Below, in pieces: positions 1-10,031 of a stretch of DNA of 64,000 nucleotides. How positions within the stretch are numbered: the first letter of the stretch is position 1; the number at the start of each line of letters is the position of its first letter. The stretch comes from Sporothrix humicola (lineage: Eukaryota > Ascomycota > Sordariomycetes > Ophiostomatales > Ophiostomataceae). The notes below the pieces were generated by a model. That model was not told the DNA's origin, did no database searches, and worked only from the letters and a program-made list of their open reading frames with translations. Where the stretch lies: NCBI GenBank assembly GCA_021396245.1, contig WNYE01000017.1, positions 406,999 through 470,998 on the forward strand. Reading direction: 5' to 3'. The position numbers were made by a program, and so were the translations under genes.

Positions 1-508
1 GAAAATTTGTCGAAAAATTGGCACTGCAAACAAAATCACCGGACATCCTCACGGAATATGCCGACTGATCCGATTTCAGCCCAATTCTTTTTGCGAGTTC
101 GACAACAATGGGAAGAGAGGGTGGTTGGGAGGGAGACGATAGCGAGGTTCCAGAGATAAAATGGCGGCGTGACGATGATTTTGCCAAGGCGCCAGCTAAG
201 ACCCAAGACCCATGCAGCATACAGCAAGTGGCTGACCACATGCTTGCATTCTGCACCTGCAATTACATTGCAGGCGGCTTAGGCTTAGGGGATGGCGGGC
301 TCGGGGCTTTTTTGTTTGCCGTTATTTTTGTCGGTCGTCGTCGTCATCCGAGGTTTTGCGGTCAGATCGTGGGCTGTTTTGGGCAGTAAAATCGTGGATC
401 ACAAATCCCGCCGATCGATTTGACTTTTTGTCCTCTGAAAAAAAGTCGAGATCTCGTTGTCGTCGCCCGCCTTCAGCGCTCCCCCTCAATCACTCCATTA
501 TTGCCGAC
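1..508. other. Intergenic, no gene seen
   Basis: This is the sequence downstream of the PMP3-type gene (minus strand) to the window edge. The open frames here (for example 108-389 plus) have no recognisable motif and biased, low-information composition. No RNA gene or repeat is visible. It probably includes the PMP3 3' UTR and part of a neighbouring gene's flank lying outside the window. Confidence 0.6.
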
Positions 509-761
509 TTAATATTTTAGAATAATGTACAGGGCGTGGAGGATGCCGGGAATGTAACCTGAAAAGTGGTGTTAGCATTAAGATCGTGCAATTGCTTTCG
601 GGGAGCTGTCGCAGCGAAAAGACCAAAGTAAACATACCGAAGATGGTCAGGACAATGTTGATGAGCAAGTCAGCACCGCAGCCGCGCTCAAGGAAGACAC
701 CCAGAGGTGGCAGGATGATGGCAAGGATGATCTTGCAGATGTCGGAGGTAGTGAAAGGCAT
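509..761 (-). CDS. PMP3: PMP3/UPF0057 small membrane proteolipid
   Basis: Plasma membrane proteolipid 3, a tiny two-helix membrane protein; in yeast, loss of Pmp3 hyperpolarises the membrane and raises cation sensitivity. Two exons on the minus strand: 761-638 and 558-509, with an intron that starts GTATGT and ends CAG. The join gives 57 residues, the usual family length. Residues 1-10 are the typical polar start, then come a first hydrophobic helix containing ILPPLGVFLERGC (the family core), the stretch around ADLLINIVLTIFG, and, after the intron, GYIPGILHALYIILKY at the C terminus. ATG 761 is chosen because the family starts there; reading on without splicing gives an unrelated tail. The leader upstream is pyrimidine-rich on the coding strand. 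Family and exon join are secure from the motif; physiology is from the family. Confidence 0.93.
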
Positions 762-2667
762 TGTGGCGGTTGTGTTGAGACGGAGATCTCGAGATGTTTG
801 TTTCTGAGAAGAAGTAGAGTTGAGAGAAAAGTGAGTGGAAGTTCTGTAGTACAGAGGTTGATGCGAATGTGAATTGGTTAGTTGACAGAAAAGAGAGGTC
901 AGGAACAAAGGGCACAGGAACGAGGAGGGGGTCAGACACCTTTAAGTATCTTTTTCGTGACGAGATGGTCGAGGGAGCTTGTCTGAGTACGCAGCACAAG
1001 GGAGGCGCTACAATAGTACGGGGGAAGGCAAAAAAGGAACGAGGAAGAATAAAAATAAACTAGAAAAAGAGAAATCAAGGAGCGGAGGCAGGAGGGAACC
1101 AGACACCGGGGGTTGGAAGTCACTGACGGAAGAGGAAAGAACCAGAGAACGGACTGTTGTTACATGGATACATGACGGCAGTCGCAGTCGACAGGGCCAG
1201 GGAGACAGGAAAGAGCGGGCGGGTCTGAGATTGGACAGGGAAGGAGGCACTGCGTCATACAATCCTCCATACAACCCATAACATCCATTCAAGACGAGGC
1301 CGTACTAGTGTCATATCTTCTGGATCAAAAGCTGCATTGGCATTACTCAATGGGATTGGCTCGGGATGGGCTCTCGCCATGATGCAGAGAGGACCTGAAC
1401 ATGATTGGAACGCGGCTACATAGTACGGCTTGGCCCTGTGGCCTACTCTGTGCATGCATCTATCTACCCACCGGCCACTGCTTTTTGCGTATTCGGGTTC
1501 CTTCCATAAATTGCATTGCGTTTTCTTGCTCCTGCATCTTTTTGGGCCAAATGACCAGATGACCACTGGAAGGACCCAGCCAAGGAAAGAGCAAACGACA
1601 AAATAGTCAGGAGGTAAAAACCGAAATGTGCATTAGGAAGTCGCGACCGTATGGCGGCGCTCTGGTGGTTAGCGTAGCTTAGTGAGAGCTCCGGGGAAGG
1701 AGCTGACAGAGCTTGACCCATCTCTTCTTTTGTTCCTTCCATTTCTTTTTTCAATTTCTCCCTTTCAGAAAGCTCAATTAGACGCCAAAAGCGAGATATC
1801 TCTTTAGATTCCAAGACATATGCTGTCCACAGAAACAATGCGCGGTACATTGCGGTACGACCAGAGCGATGTCGTGCTATTGTCAATTGACGACTTTTTT
1901 TCTTGTCTCCAGTCTCATTAATCTCGGGTGGTCCAGGTCCAATCGCTGGAAGGTGCAGGAATTACGTCACTGCCGTGGCGCTAACAGGGCCAGCCGAGAT
2001 CGTTAACACCACCCAAAAAGGCAAAACAAGAGAACGGCGCCACTACCACCCCTGCAGCCCTGTTTCGCGACTTCCGTTGTCTCCCTCCATGAGCACCCAC
2101 CCAAATAAAAAGAGGAAAACAATGACATAACTGATCGCTCTCTCTCGATCGATGCGCTCTTGCCAATCTGCCTCCTGCCAATGCAAGAATACGTCAGGGG
2201 ATCGTGGCGCATCGCAGACGCAAGCCACCCTTTTTGTTGAATGTACTTTGTTTTTCTTCTATTTCTTGCCTTGTCGCGAACGTTTAATCTTGGCAACGGG
2301 AGGCCTTTTCTAGAAGCACATGCCTCATGGGTTTCGGTCGAACTGAGGATGGGCCGTCAGCGCCGGCGGAGGTCACGGCACGCAATTCATAGCGAAAAAA
2401 TCTTGCAGCGGCGATCTTGTGCTGGAGAAGAGATAAGACTCGACACGCCCAAAATAGTAACAAGGCTGCCTTATTCTTGTCGAGCTGGTCTTTTGAATGC
2501 TGCCTGTGACAGACGCCATCTGAACATCGAACGGCCCACGAGGACTGTGGCAGAGTCGGCGGTAAAAATAGGTGCTGCGTGCTACGAAATACTGGAGCCT
2601 GACACTATAGTGATGACCATGAATGGTTTAGCGTCTGGGAGGAGAGGTACCAACTGACTAATCTTAT
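762..2667. other. Divergent intergenic between PMP3 and RPL22
   Basis: About 1.9 kb without a credible gene. From 762 to about 1,250 the plus strand is purine-rich, so the PMP3 leader on the minus strand is pyrimidine-rich, as is usual for fungal 5' UTRs. The minus-strand frame 1464-1886 has no recognisable motif and I do not call it. The RPL22 promoter occupies the right end. Confidence 0.6.
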
Positions 2668-2714
2668 CACGTGCAGACCATATTACACGTGACACATTTC
2701 CATCCAAACCCTAA
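2668..2714 (+). promoter_or_regulatory. RPL22 promoter elements: two CACGTG boxes and a telobox
   Basis: CACGTG occurs at 2668-2673 and again at 2686-2691, followed by AAACCCTAA at 2706-2714. All lie 218-264 bases before the RPL22 start codon. CACGTG is the Cbf1-type E-box, and the CCCTAA core is the Tbf1 telobox. Tbf1 and Cbf1 control ribosomal protein genes in fungi outside the Rap1-dependent budding yeasts. The sites are seen directly; their use is inferred from that literature. Confidence 0.6.
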
Positions 2715-2931
2715 CTGTTATCGATAGGTGAATTTTTCAGTCCCCTACATCGACTTTTCCTAGTGTTTTTTCTCTCGAACTTTTTTCCCCTGCTTGCGAC
2801 CCATCTTCAACCACTCTTTATCAACCATCACATCCATCTTCCCTGACAGCACGCAGGATTCGACTTCTTTGCGTCCACCGTCGCTTTTCTATACACAACT
2901 CAAAGTTTCATACTTTTCCCCAGTATCTACA

Positions 2932-3521
2932 ATGGCTCCTCAGACCGTGAGTATTACCCCGAGATGGTTTCGAACATCATCGAGATGGTGATTTTTCTTG
3001 TCGTGGAACAGAAACATCACCATCGCGATCTTGTCTCCCCTCTCCCCTGAAAAACAAAACGAACCGCTTTGCTGTTTTTGGGCATCCCCTTTCCCCTTTT
3101 TTGTTATCATTGTCCAAAAATGCAGTAGGCTAAAGTTTTGTTTTTTTCTCCCCCTCTACAGAAGAAGTCCGGCAAGTCCGCCAAGACGACCAAGAAGTTC
3201 GTCATCAACGCCTCGCAGCCCGCCAGCGACAAGATCTTCGATGTCGCCGCCTTCGAGAAGTACCTGACGGAGCGCATCAAGGTTGACGGCCGCGTCGGCA
3301 ACCTGGGCGAGACCATTGCCATTTCGCAGTCGGGCGACGGCAAGATTGAGATCGTTGCGCACAACGACCTGTCGGGCCGCTACCTCAAGTACCTGACCAA
3401 GAAGTTCCTCAAGAAGATGCAGCTGCGCGACTGGCTGCGCGTCGTGTCGACCTCCAAGGGCGTCTACGAGCTCAAGTTCTTCAACGTTGTCAACGACGAC
3501 GACGCTGAGGACGACGAGTAA
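2932..3521 (+). CDS. RPL22: 60S ribosomal protein L22 (eL22)
   Basis: Eukaryote-specific large-subunit ribosomal protein eL22. Two exons: 2932-2946 (only five codons, MAPQT) and 3162-3521. The intron begins GTGAGT and ends CTACAG after a pyrimidine tract. The product is 125 residues. After a short Lys-rich start (KKSGKSAKTTKKF) comes the eL22 fold: FVINASQPASDKIFDVAAFEKYL, then the basic RNA-binding segment SGRYLKYLTKKFLKKMQLRDWLRVV, and an acidic tail NDDDAEDDE. Length and motifs are typical. A very early, rather long (215-bp) intron is usual for fungal ribosomal protein genes; this one contains a hairpin described separately. The upstream region has telobox and CACGTG elements. The 221-aa open frame on the opposite strand (3156-3821) is a shadow of this GC-rich coding sequence. 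Confidence 0.97.
2981..3027 (+). promoter_or_regulatory. Hairpin inside the RPL22 intron
   Basis: Bases 2981-2992 (CGAGATGGTGAT) pair with 3016-3027 (ATCACCATCGCG): eleven Watson-Crick pairs and one A-G mismatch, enclosing a 23-base loop. The stem starts 34 bases after the intron's 5' splice site. The complementarity is visible directly. In budding yeast Rpl22 binds structures in its own introns and inhibits their splicing, so a similar feedback is a reasonable but untested reading. A C/D snoRNA is less likely because no closing stem flanks C/D-like boxes. Confidence 0.4.
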
Positions 3522-3894
3522 GCGCTTTCTTCTTTTCTTCTGGCAATCTAAAAAGGACAAGGAAAAAGGAAAAAAGAAAATCAAAATTTGGTGAAAGGGC
3601 ATGTGTGGGAGTGGAAGCCGGCTTCGCTGTCGACTTCTCTGTCCCCTGGCCTGATCCTCCAAAAACATATAGAAAACACAAAAGCCGACAAATAATGGAA
3701 TAAAAGCTGTCATTTGGGCAAACAAACATTCACAAGATGCAAGTGTGATGTGCGTGATGATGCATGCTGAAATAGAATTGTAAACTGTAGCGGAGATGTG
3801 CTTGCAAACGTAAAAGACCAAAAATCAAACTGATATCAAACAAACCTAACTCAACCAACTCCTCACGCCCTCTCGTTACCCCTTTACTCCGATT
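3522..3894. other. Convergent 3' ends of RPL22 and GCN2
   Basis: The 373-base gap between two converging stop codons. It holds AT-rich 3' UTR sequence with A-rich blocks around 3,555-3,580 and an AATAAA-like segment near 3,697. No gene seen. Confidence 0.6.
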
Positions 3895-6800
3895 TTACGC
3901 CCCTAAATCGTAGTATATGCACGTCCCGGTGCGGAAGTTATACACAAACGCATTCCGCGACCGGCTGCTGTTGCTGCTTTCGTACTCGGTCCGCCACCGC
4001 AGCAGCATGTCCTGGATGTCCCGCGTGTATTTCTTCTCCACAGAGCTCACGCTCTGTTCGACACGGCGCCAGCTGTCGGGATCAGAAAGTGCCGTGCCTC
4101 TAATCAGATCGAGCACTTGATCTGTTGTCTCGACGGCGGCGACGGGGCCCGACAAAAACGACCGCACAAGCCGCGCTGCACTGACTTGCGCCTGCTCAAC
4201 GACGGCCTGACGGTTGAACTTTTTGCTCTTGGTCTGGCTGACCAGAATGCGCACTTCCTGCTGCTGGCCCTCGGCGCCGCCGGCCCGATCTCCTGCACCA
4301 GAGTGACTTCCGCCGACAGACGAGGACTCGAGCGACGACGAGGCAACGGCAGCAGCAGCGGCGGCTGCGGCTGCCACTTTGGCGGCACCCGTACGTGTCG
4401 AATCGCGCTCGCGCATCTCGCTGCGCAGCCAGCTGATGACTTGTGAGAAGGGCAGCTCGACATCGGGTGCGGCGTAGTTGCGGTGGATAGCGGCCGCACT
4501 CGAGCCACCGCCCGAGCCAGAGCCCGAGTTGGTGTTGGGCATCGTCTTGATCTTGACGACGCCTTCTTGCTTGACGATAATGATCCAAGCATGGCCCTCG
4601 TCACGGTTCTTGAGGACGAGCTCTTCTGTCGAGCGAGCATCGCCAGCCAACTCGGCGCTCATGTCGTGGGCCCAGAGAGTGCGCAGCAGCTCGACGCCGA
4701 CGGATCGGAGGATCGTGGGGTCGAAACTGGCCACAAGAATGTCGCACTAATGTCGAATGTCAGTATTATAGCTCTACAGTTTCTTCAGAAAACACACAGT
4801 GCACTCACCCTCTTCACCGAAAACGCCCCTGAGGTCTCCTCTTCGGCTGCCTTTTTCAAAAATGCTTTGCCGCTCGACCGCGGCGGCGCCTGTGCCAGCT
4901 TCTCCCAGTTCAGACTGAAGCCGACGGCATGGCGCTCGTCCGGCAGGTTCGACCCAAAGCGCGGCCGGTACTCCTTGATGAGGCCATCGTAGCGTCCACC
5001 GGCGGCAAAGACGTCCTTGACCTTCTTGTCGAGCAGGCACGAGAACATGACGCCGCCCGAGAAGAAGGCCTCGTTCCACGTGTTGAGCGGGCACACGTAA
5101 ATTTTCGAAGTGACGCCCATACGCTTGCAGTACTCGTAGACTTCGCGCAGGTGGGCCAAAGTTGACGAGGCGCGCTCGTAAGTGTCGGTGCCCTCGAACA
5201 GTGTCTTGAGCTTGGCGTAGGCTTTGCTGGGCGTGTCGCGGAAGTCGAATTTCTGGAGCTCGTCAATGCTTGTCGTCGAAGCGCCCACGAGCGGCGACCG
5301 CAGCTCGCTGCGCAGCTTCTGCCATGTCACGCTATGAATGTTGAGGCGGCTGAGCACGTCGGCGACGGCACGGCGGGCAGACTTTTCGACGCCGCAGAAA
5401 TCAAAGATAAGCTGCAGCAGGTCCGAGTGACCGAGCTGGAAGCAGAGCGGATTGGCACGGACCGTCGGGAAGGCCGCCGTGATCTCGTCGATGACTTTGA
5501 TGACTTCGGCTTCGCGCAGGGCCAGATCCAGAGTGTGCGTTGTCACGAGGTCAAAGTCCACCTCGCCAAACATGCTTGGCTGTCCACCGCCTGGCCGGTC
5601 TCGGAAAATGCTGCCAAAAGTGTAGGACTTGCCCACCACGTCGCCACCAGAGGCACAACGAGCCAATGCACGGGCATTGCCCATTGTCAGGTCAAAGGGC
5701 AGTTGCAGCAGGTTGCCGTTGCGGTCGAGCAGCTGCACCACATTGGCACCCCCATACAGAGAAGATCGCGGGTACAGAGAGCTGCGCGTGGCTTCGACGG
5801 CGCCGTGGCGACGGAACACGGACACCAGGACTTCCTTGACAATGTGTTGGCGCATCAGATCCTGCGAACTTGGCGGTGTCTGTGTTTGTGTCGAAGACAT
5901 GTCCCACGCATAATCTTTAGCCTGCTCGACGGGCCGTGCAAACAACATCGACAGCATCTTTTGGTAGTACGGCGACGTCGAGTTGGAGAGTTCGGACAAG
6001 GCGTGCCGGATGGTCTCGCTCTCCATCTGCACCGGGAGCTTGCCGCTCTTAAGAAGCTCGGCGCCCGATGGACGTTCCTTGGGGTTGTGTGTGAGAAGAG
6101 CCTGGATGATGTCTACCTGCGACTTGTCCTTTGGCTTGAAATCGGACGGGAGGACAGGCGGTGAGCCACGCAGTTTGCTGAGCACGTCGGCACGCTGCAT
6201 GCCAATCATGGGAGGATAGCACATTTCAAAGAAGATGACGCCCAGCGAGTACATCTAGTCGTGTTAGTGGGATAAAAAGCAAATCAAGCACGGGGAGCAG
6301 GATAACTTACATCGACTTTTGAGGTATAGGAGCCACTACCTCCCGATCGAACCTCGGGTGCAACGTAAACAGCTGTACCGATACTTCTTGTCTCGTCCGT
6401 GGCATCGATATTGCTGGACGTGAGCACGCGGTCAGTGCCGCCGAGTTGGCCTGTCGTCGCAAGACCGAAATCACCAATCTTGACACTGTTCACACCGTCG
6501 ACGCCTGCACCAATGAAAATGTTGTCTGGCTTGAGATCACGGTGCACGATGCCGAGGCCATGAATATGAGCAAGGCCCTCGAGTAGTTGACGGAAGAGGC
6601 GCCAGACTTCCTGCGTGTCCTTGGACAGGTTGCGGGCAATCAGATCGCGGAGGGACTACGTTTGTTAGTAACGGGAAGAAATAAGAGCAAATTCATCAAA
6701 TGCACTGGTACTCACCCTCTTCTCGCAGTACTCCATGGAAATGTACATGATGGTGCGGCCTGGGCGCTGACTTCCACGCCGTAACCGCTTCCAGCCAGTT

Positions 6801-9268
6801 ATGCCAAGACGGCCGTTGTTGGTCTCAGTAGCTTTCGAGTCCTCGTCGGAGCTGGAATAGGCAGCGCTGTCGTCTTCGCTATCGTCACTGTCATCATCAT
6901 CGTCTTCACCATTTTCGTCGTCGTCGTCGTCTTCATCCGAGTCTGACTCAAAGGCAATGTTAGGATACCGGCCCGACGACATGAAATCAAGACCGCCGCT
7001 CTTTGTGAATTCAATATTGATATCGTCGTCGTCAAAGTCGTCGGCTTGTTGGGAATTGTAGCCACCAGTCGATGTGGCCGTGTCGCCATCGGATCCGCCA
7101 AAATCATAGACCTCTTCCAGCCAGGCATTGTAGTACCGAACGACAGCCGGGTGGCTGAGCTGTGACAGCAGCCGCACCTCTTTGAGAATATCGGTCACTG
7201 TCAGGCTTTCTTGCGGGCTCTGCGTGATGGTAATCTTCTTGATGGCGTAAATCTGGCCGTCGAGCTTCTTACGTGCCTTGACCACCTCGCCGAAACCACC
7301 TTTTCCAAGACGGCCCTCTTCGATAAAGTCTTCACGGTACCGCGAGGCTGCAGGCCCACGGGTCATGGAGTCATGGCGGGTGCGCTGGGGCAGGCTCTGC
7401 GGAATGGACATCAAAGACCCGTCTCCCACGGCAAAGCCGTCGTCAGCTAGGATGGGCGCGTCGGTGGCCAAGAACTCGCTGGACCCGAGATCGAAGGCTC
7501 GTGGGCGTTTCTTGGGATCTGGCGTAAAGAGCTTGGACACGAGCTCGCCCAACGAGTCCGACAGATTATGAGAATCGATCATGTCGCGCGGCGAGTGATA
7601 TTTCTGCGGGACGTCGAGACCGAAAATCATTTGCAAAAAGACGACGCCAAAGTCCCAGACATCCGTCTTTTGGGTGTACTGGGGCCGAGAGGCGCCTGCA
7701 ATCTCGGGTGGCAACCAGTATGCGGAGCGGGCTGTACGCATTGACGTCATGGTCGGCCCTGTCCGAGAGTAAATGTTGTGCATCAGGCGTTGATAGGAAG
7801 CGTCCGCCAGTTTTGGCACAATGTCGCCGCTGGCATCACGGACGAGGAGTACGTTGCTCGGGTGAATATCTTCGTGAAGCATGCCATGACTGTGGAGGTA
7901 GTCGAGTGCATCAAGCAGATCGCGTGTCCACGCCCGCACCTTGTTGACTTCAAGGTGGCCGGCCAGTTCAAGGACGTCTTCGAGTGATCCCTTATCTGCC
8001 AGCAAACTGAGCACACTGATGGTCCATGTCGTCTGCTCTTGTGGCCCCGATGACGCTATTTGGAGCTGCTGACTCTGCGACATGCCTATAGAACGAGACG
8101 ATTTGGAAGGCGGGGAGAGATGGGATGATTGTTTCGACGGAGACGACGCGCCAGAGGCCTTTTCGCTCTCGACAGACGAAGCACGGTCGATGCGGAAGTC
8201 GATGACGTCGAGAATGTTGCGGTGCACCTTTTGACGGCGCATTTTCTTGAGAGCCTTGAGCTGCGTCTCCAAGGACTGGATCTGCTTGATGGCCTGCACA
8301 GAGTCCTTGGATCCAGACTGCAGTTCCGTCTGTTTGAGAGCAAGGCTTCGTGGCTCTTGGTCACTCCGCAAAACAGGCCGCACAACGTAGATCTTGGATA
8401 TTGGGCCGGTATGAAGCAGGAATTTGCCAGTGACGGTGCGAAAGTAGACTGAGTTGCCAGCCGTGTCCGTCAGGTCGCACGGCTCGTCAAAGACCATGCT
8501 GTCAGTCTCGTTCAAGCCATTACCGCGGTCAGGCGACACATTGGCGCCGTTTTGCGTGCGGTTCTTCTTGCGCACCTCCTTGGCCTTGGTGCGCTGCCGC
8601 TCGCGCTCCTTTTCGACGAGGGCGCCCAGTGCACGCTCTTCTTCCCGGGTCTCTTCCTGGCGCTTGCGTTCTTCCTTTTCCTTCTCGTCCTTTGCTGCCT
8701 GGGCCAAAGAAGCTTCGTGGGCAGCCCGTTCCTCTTCCAGTGACGGCAGATCCAGACCCTGTTCTTTTGCAAGGGCTGCATCCTCCAGCACCTCACGGAT
8801 GCCCTCAACCAGATAGTCAATCATCTCCCGGTCCTCGGCGGCACACTCCTTGGCCCGTGCCTCCATGACCTTTTGCACTTTGAAGAGTGTCGACTCGCGC
8901 AGGTAGTCATGGTTCTTGATGGTGAGCAGCGGCACGGATTTCGGGTATGTCGCCGTCAGCACGACGCCCAGCGTCACGGCAAAGTCCTCGTCGAGGCTGG
9001 CCTTGATGCGGATGTCAAAGGACGGCTCCGACTTCTTCCAGGCGCTGTGGGCCGCCTTGTGCTGCACAAAGTCGTCGCCATAGATGGCCTCGAGCACGGT
9101 CACCTCGTCCTGCTGGCGCTCCTCGTACTGGGTCTTTGCGTCGGGTGGGGGGACATCTTGGTTGTTGTCCTTGATCGCAGTGTTGGTCCGCTTCAAACCC
9201 GGGAAGCCGGGGTCTTCCTTTTCCTTGTCTTTCTTGTTGTTCGGTTTCAGGGGCTTTTTGCCGGCCAT
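3895..9268 (-). CDS. GCN2: eIF2-alpha kinase Gcn2 (CPC-3 type)
   Basis: Amino-acid starvation sensor: uncharged tRNA binding to the HisRS-like domain activates the kinase, which phosphorylates eIF2-alpha and thereby induces the Gcn4/CPC1 regulon. Four exons on the minus strand: 9268-6716, 6655-6311, 6254-4809 and 4746-3895; introns are 55-62 bases, have GT-AG ends, several with CTAAC, and all joins keep frame. Product 1,731 residues. Order: RWD (about 45-165), charged helix (180-235), pseudokinase (260-600; HED at 465-467 instead of HRD, DAS at 489-491 instead of DFG), true kinase (G-loop GKGGFG 655-660, Lys677, acidic insert about 740-815, HRDLKPDN from 889, DFG 913-915, SIGTAVYVAPE), HisRS-like region (about 1095-1445) and a C-terminal ribosome/dimer domain. 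Everything expected for a working Gcn2 is present. It diverges from the Cut12-like gene across a shared promoter. Confidence 0.96.
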
Positions 9269-10031
9269 CGTGATGTGGTCTTTGGTTCTCGGAGCGTAAA
9301 GTCTGTACAGCCTGCGAAGGCTGCAGATGTTTACTCGGAGAAGCCCATGTTGTCAATTGCTATTGTTTTCTGTGTGGTATTTTTGTTTATTGGGGATCGA
9401 ATTATGGTGTGATAAAAGGGGAGAGAAAGTGGAATCTCCTGGTGTGACTGTTTTTGTCAAAGTTCAGATGAAGATGAGTCAAAAGAAGATGCGAGGTGCC
9501 AACATGCAAAAGCTTTATCGGGAAGCAACGATGGGCGGCGCGCGATTGCGGGGCAAGGCCAGCTTCTAGTGGCGGGGGCAAGCAACAAAGAGTGCCGCTG
9601 AAGCAAGGAAGGAGGCGAAAGATTGCAACTTAGGTGACAGAGTGACAAGGCTGAGCCGGACTACAGGGACCCAGGGCGGGCTTTTAGCGGTGAACATTTA
9701 GTGGTATTGTCCCATAACGTGGCATGCTAAGATGCAGACCATAGGCAGGCTCGGCGGGCTACAGGTGGGCTGCCAATTGGGAAAGAGCACAGACCACGCG
9801 ACTGCCAACACTGTTGATACGCTAGTCCCATTTTGGACACTAAGTAAACAAGGGTTGTGCCTCTTGCTTTGGTTCACCCGTAGTCCACTCTTTTTTCTTC
9901 TTCTCCAGCAATTTCGGGTTCTTCTTTATTATCACACCAACGCGCTTCCCGACCCGACGACGGCAGACGACGGCGATACCCACGCATCATCAATTGACGA
10001 CACAAGAGGCGGCATTCAATTACACATCACG
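9269..10031. other. Shared divergent promoter region GCN2 / Cut12-like
   Basis: 763 bases between two divergent start codons, with no coding potential I trust. It includes a TGAGTCA site (listed separately) and pyrimidine-rich plus-strand sequence around 9,880-9,960 that probably forms the leader of the Cut12-like gene. Confidence 0.6.
9475..9481. promoter_or_regulatory. TGAGTCA, candidate Gcn4/CPC1 (bZIP) site in the GCN2 promoter
   Basis: A perfect TGAGTCA lies 207 bases upstream of the GCN2 start codon. TGASTCA is the binding site of Gcn4/CPC1, the transcription factor acting downstream of Gcn2. Other copies lie at 52,522-52,528 and 59,284-59,290, and several per window are expected by chance, so function is only suggested by position. 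Confidence 0.35.

Noticed and set aside
1464..1886. 140-codon minus-strand frame between PMP3 and RPL22
   Set aside because: No recognised motif, no splice partners, ordinary non-coding composition.
2947..3161. C/D snoRNA in the RPL22 intron (ATGGTGA as C-like, CTGA as D-like)
   Set aside because: The C-like box has a mismatch and no terminal stem closes the two boxes; the hairpin explains the region better.
3156..3821. 221-codon minus-strand frame opposite RPL22
   Set aside because: It is the antisense shadow of the GC-biased RPL22 exon; the plus strand encodes a recognisable ribosomal protein with proper splicing.
5334..6164. 276-codon plus-strand frame inside GCN2
   Set aside because: Antisense to the conserved kinase and HisRS-like exon; no motif of its own.
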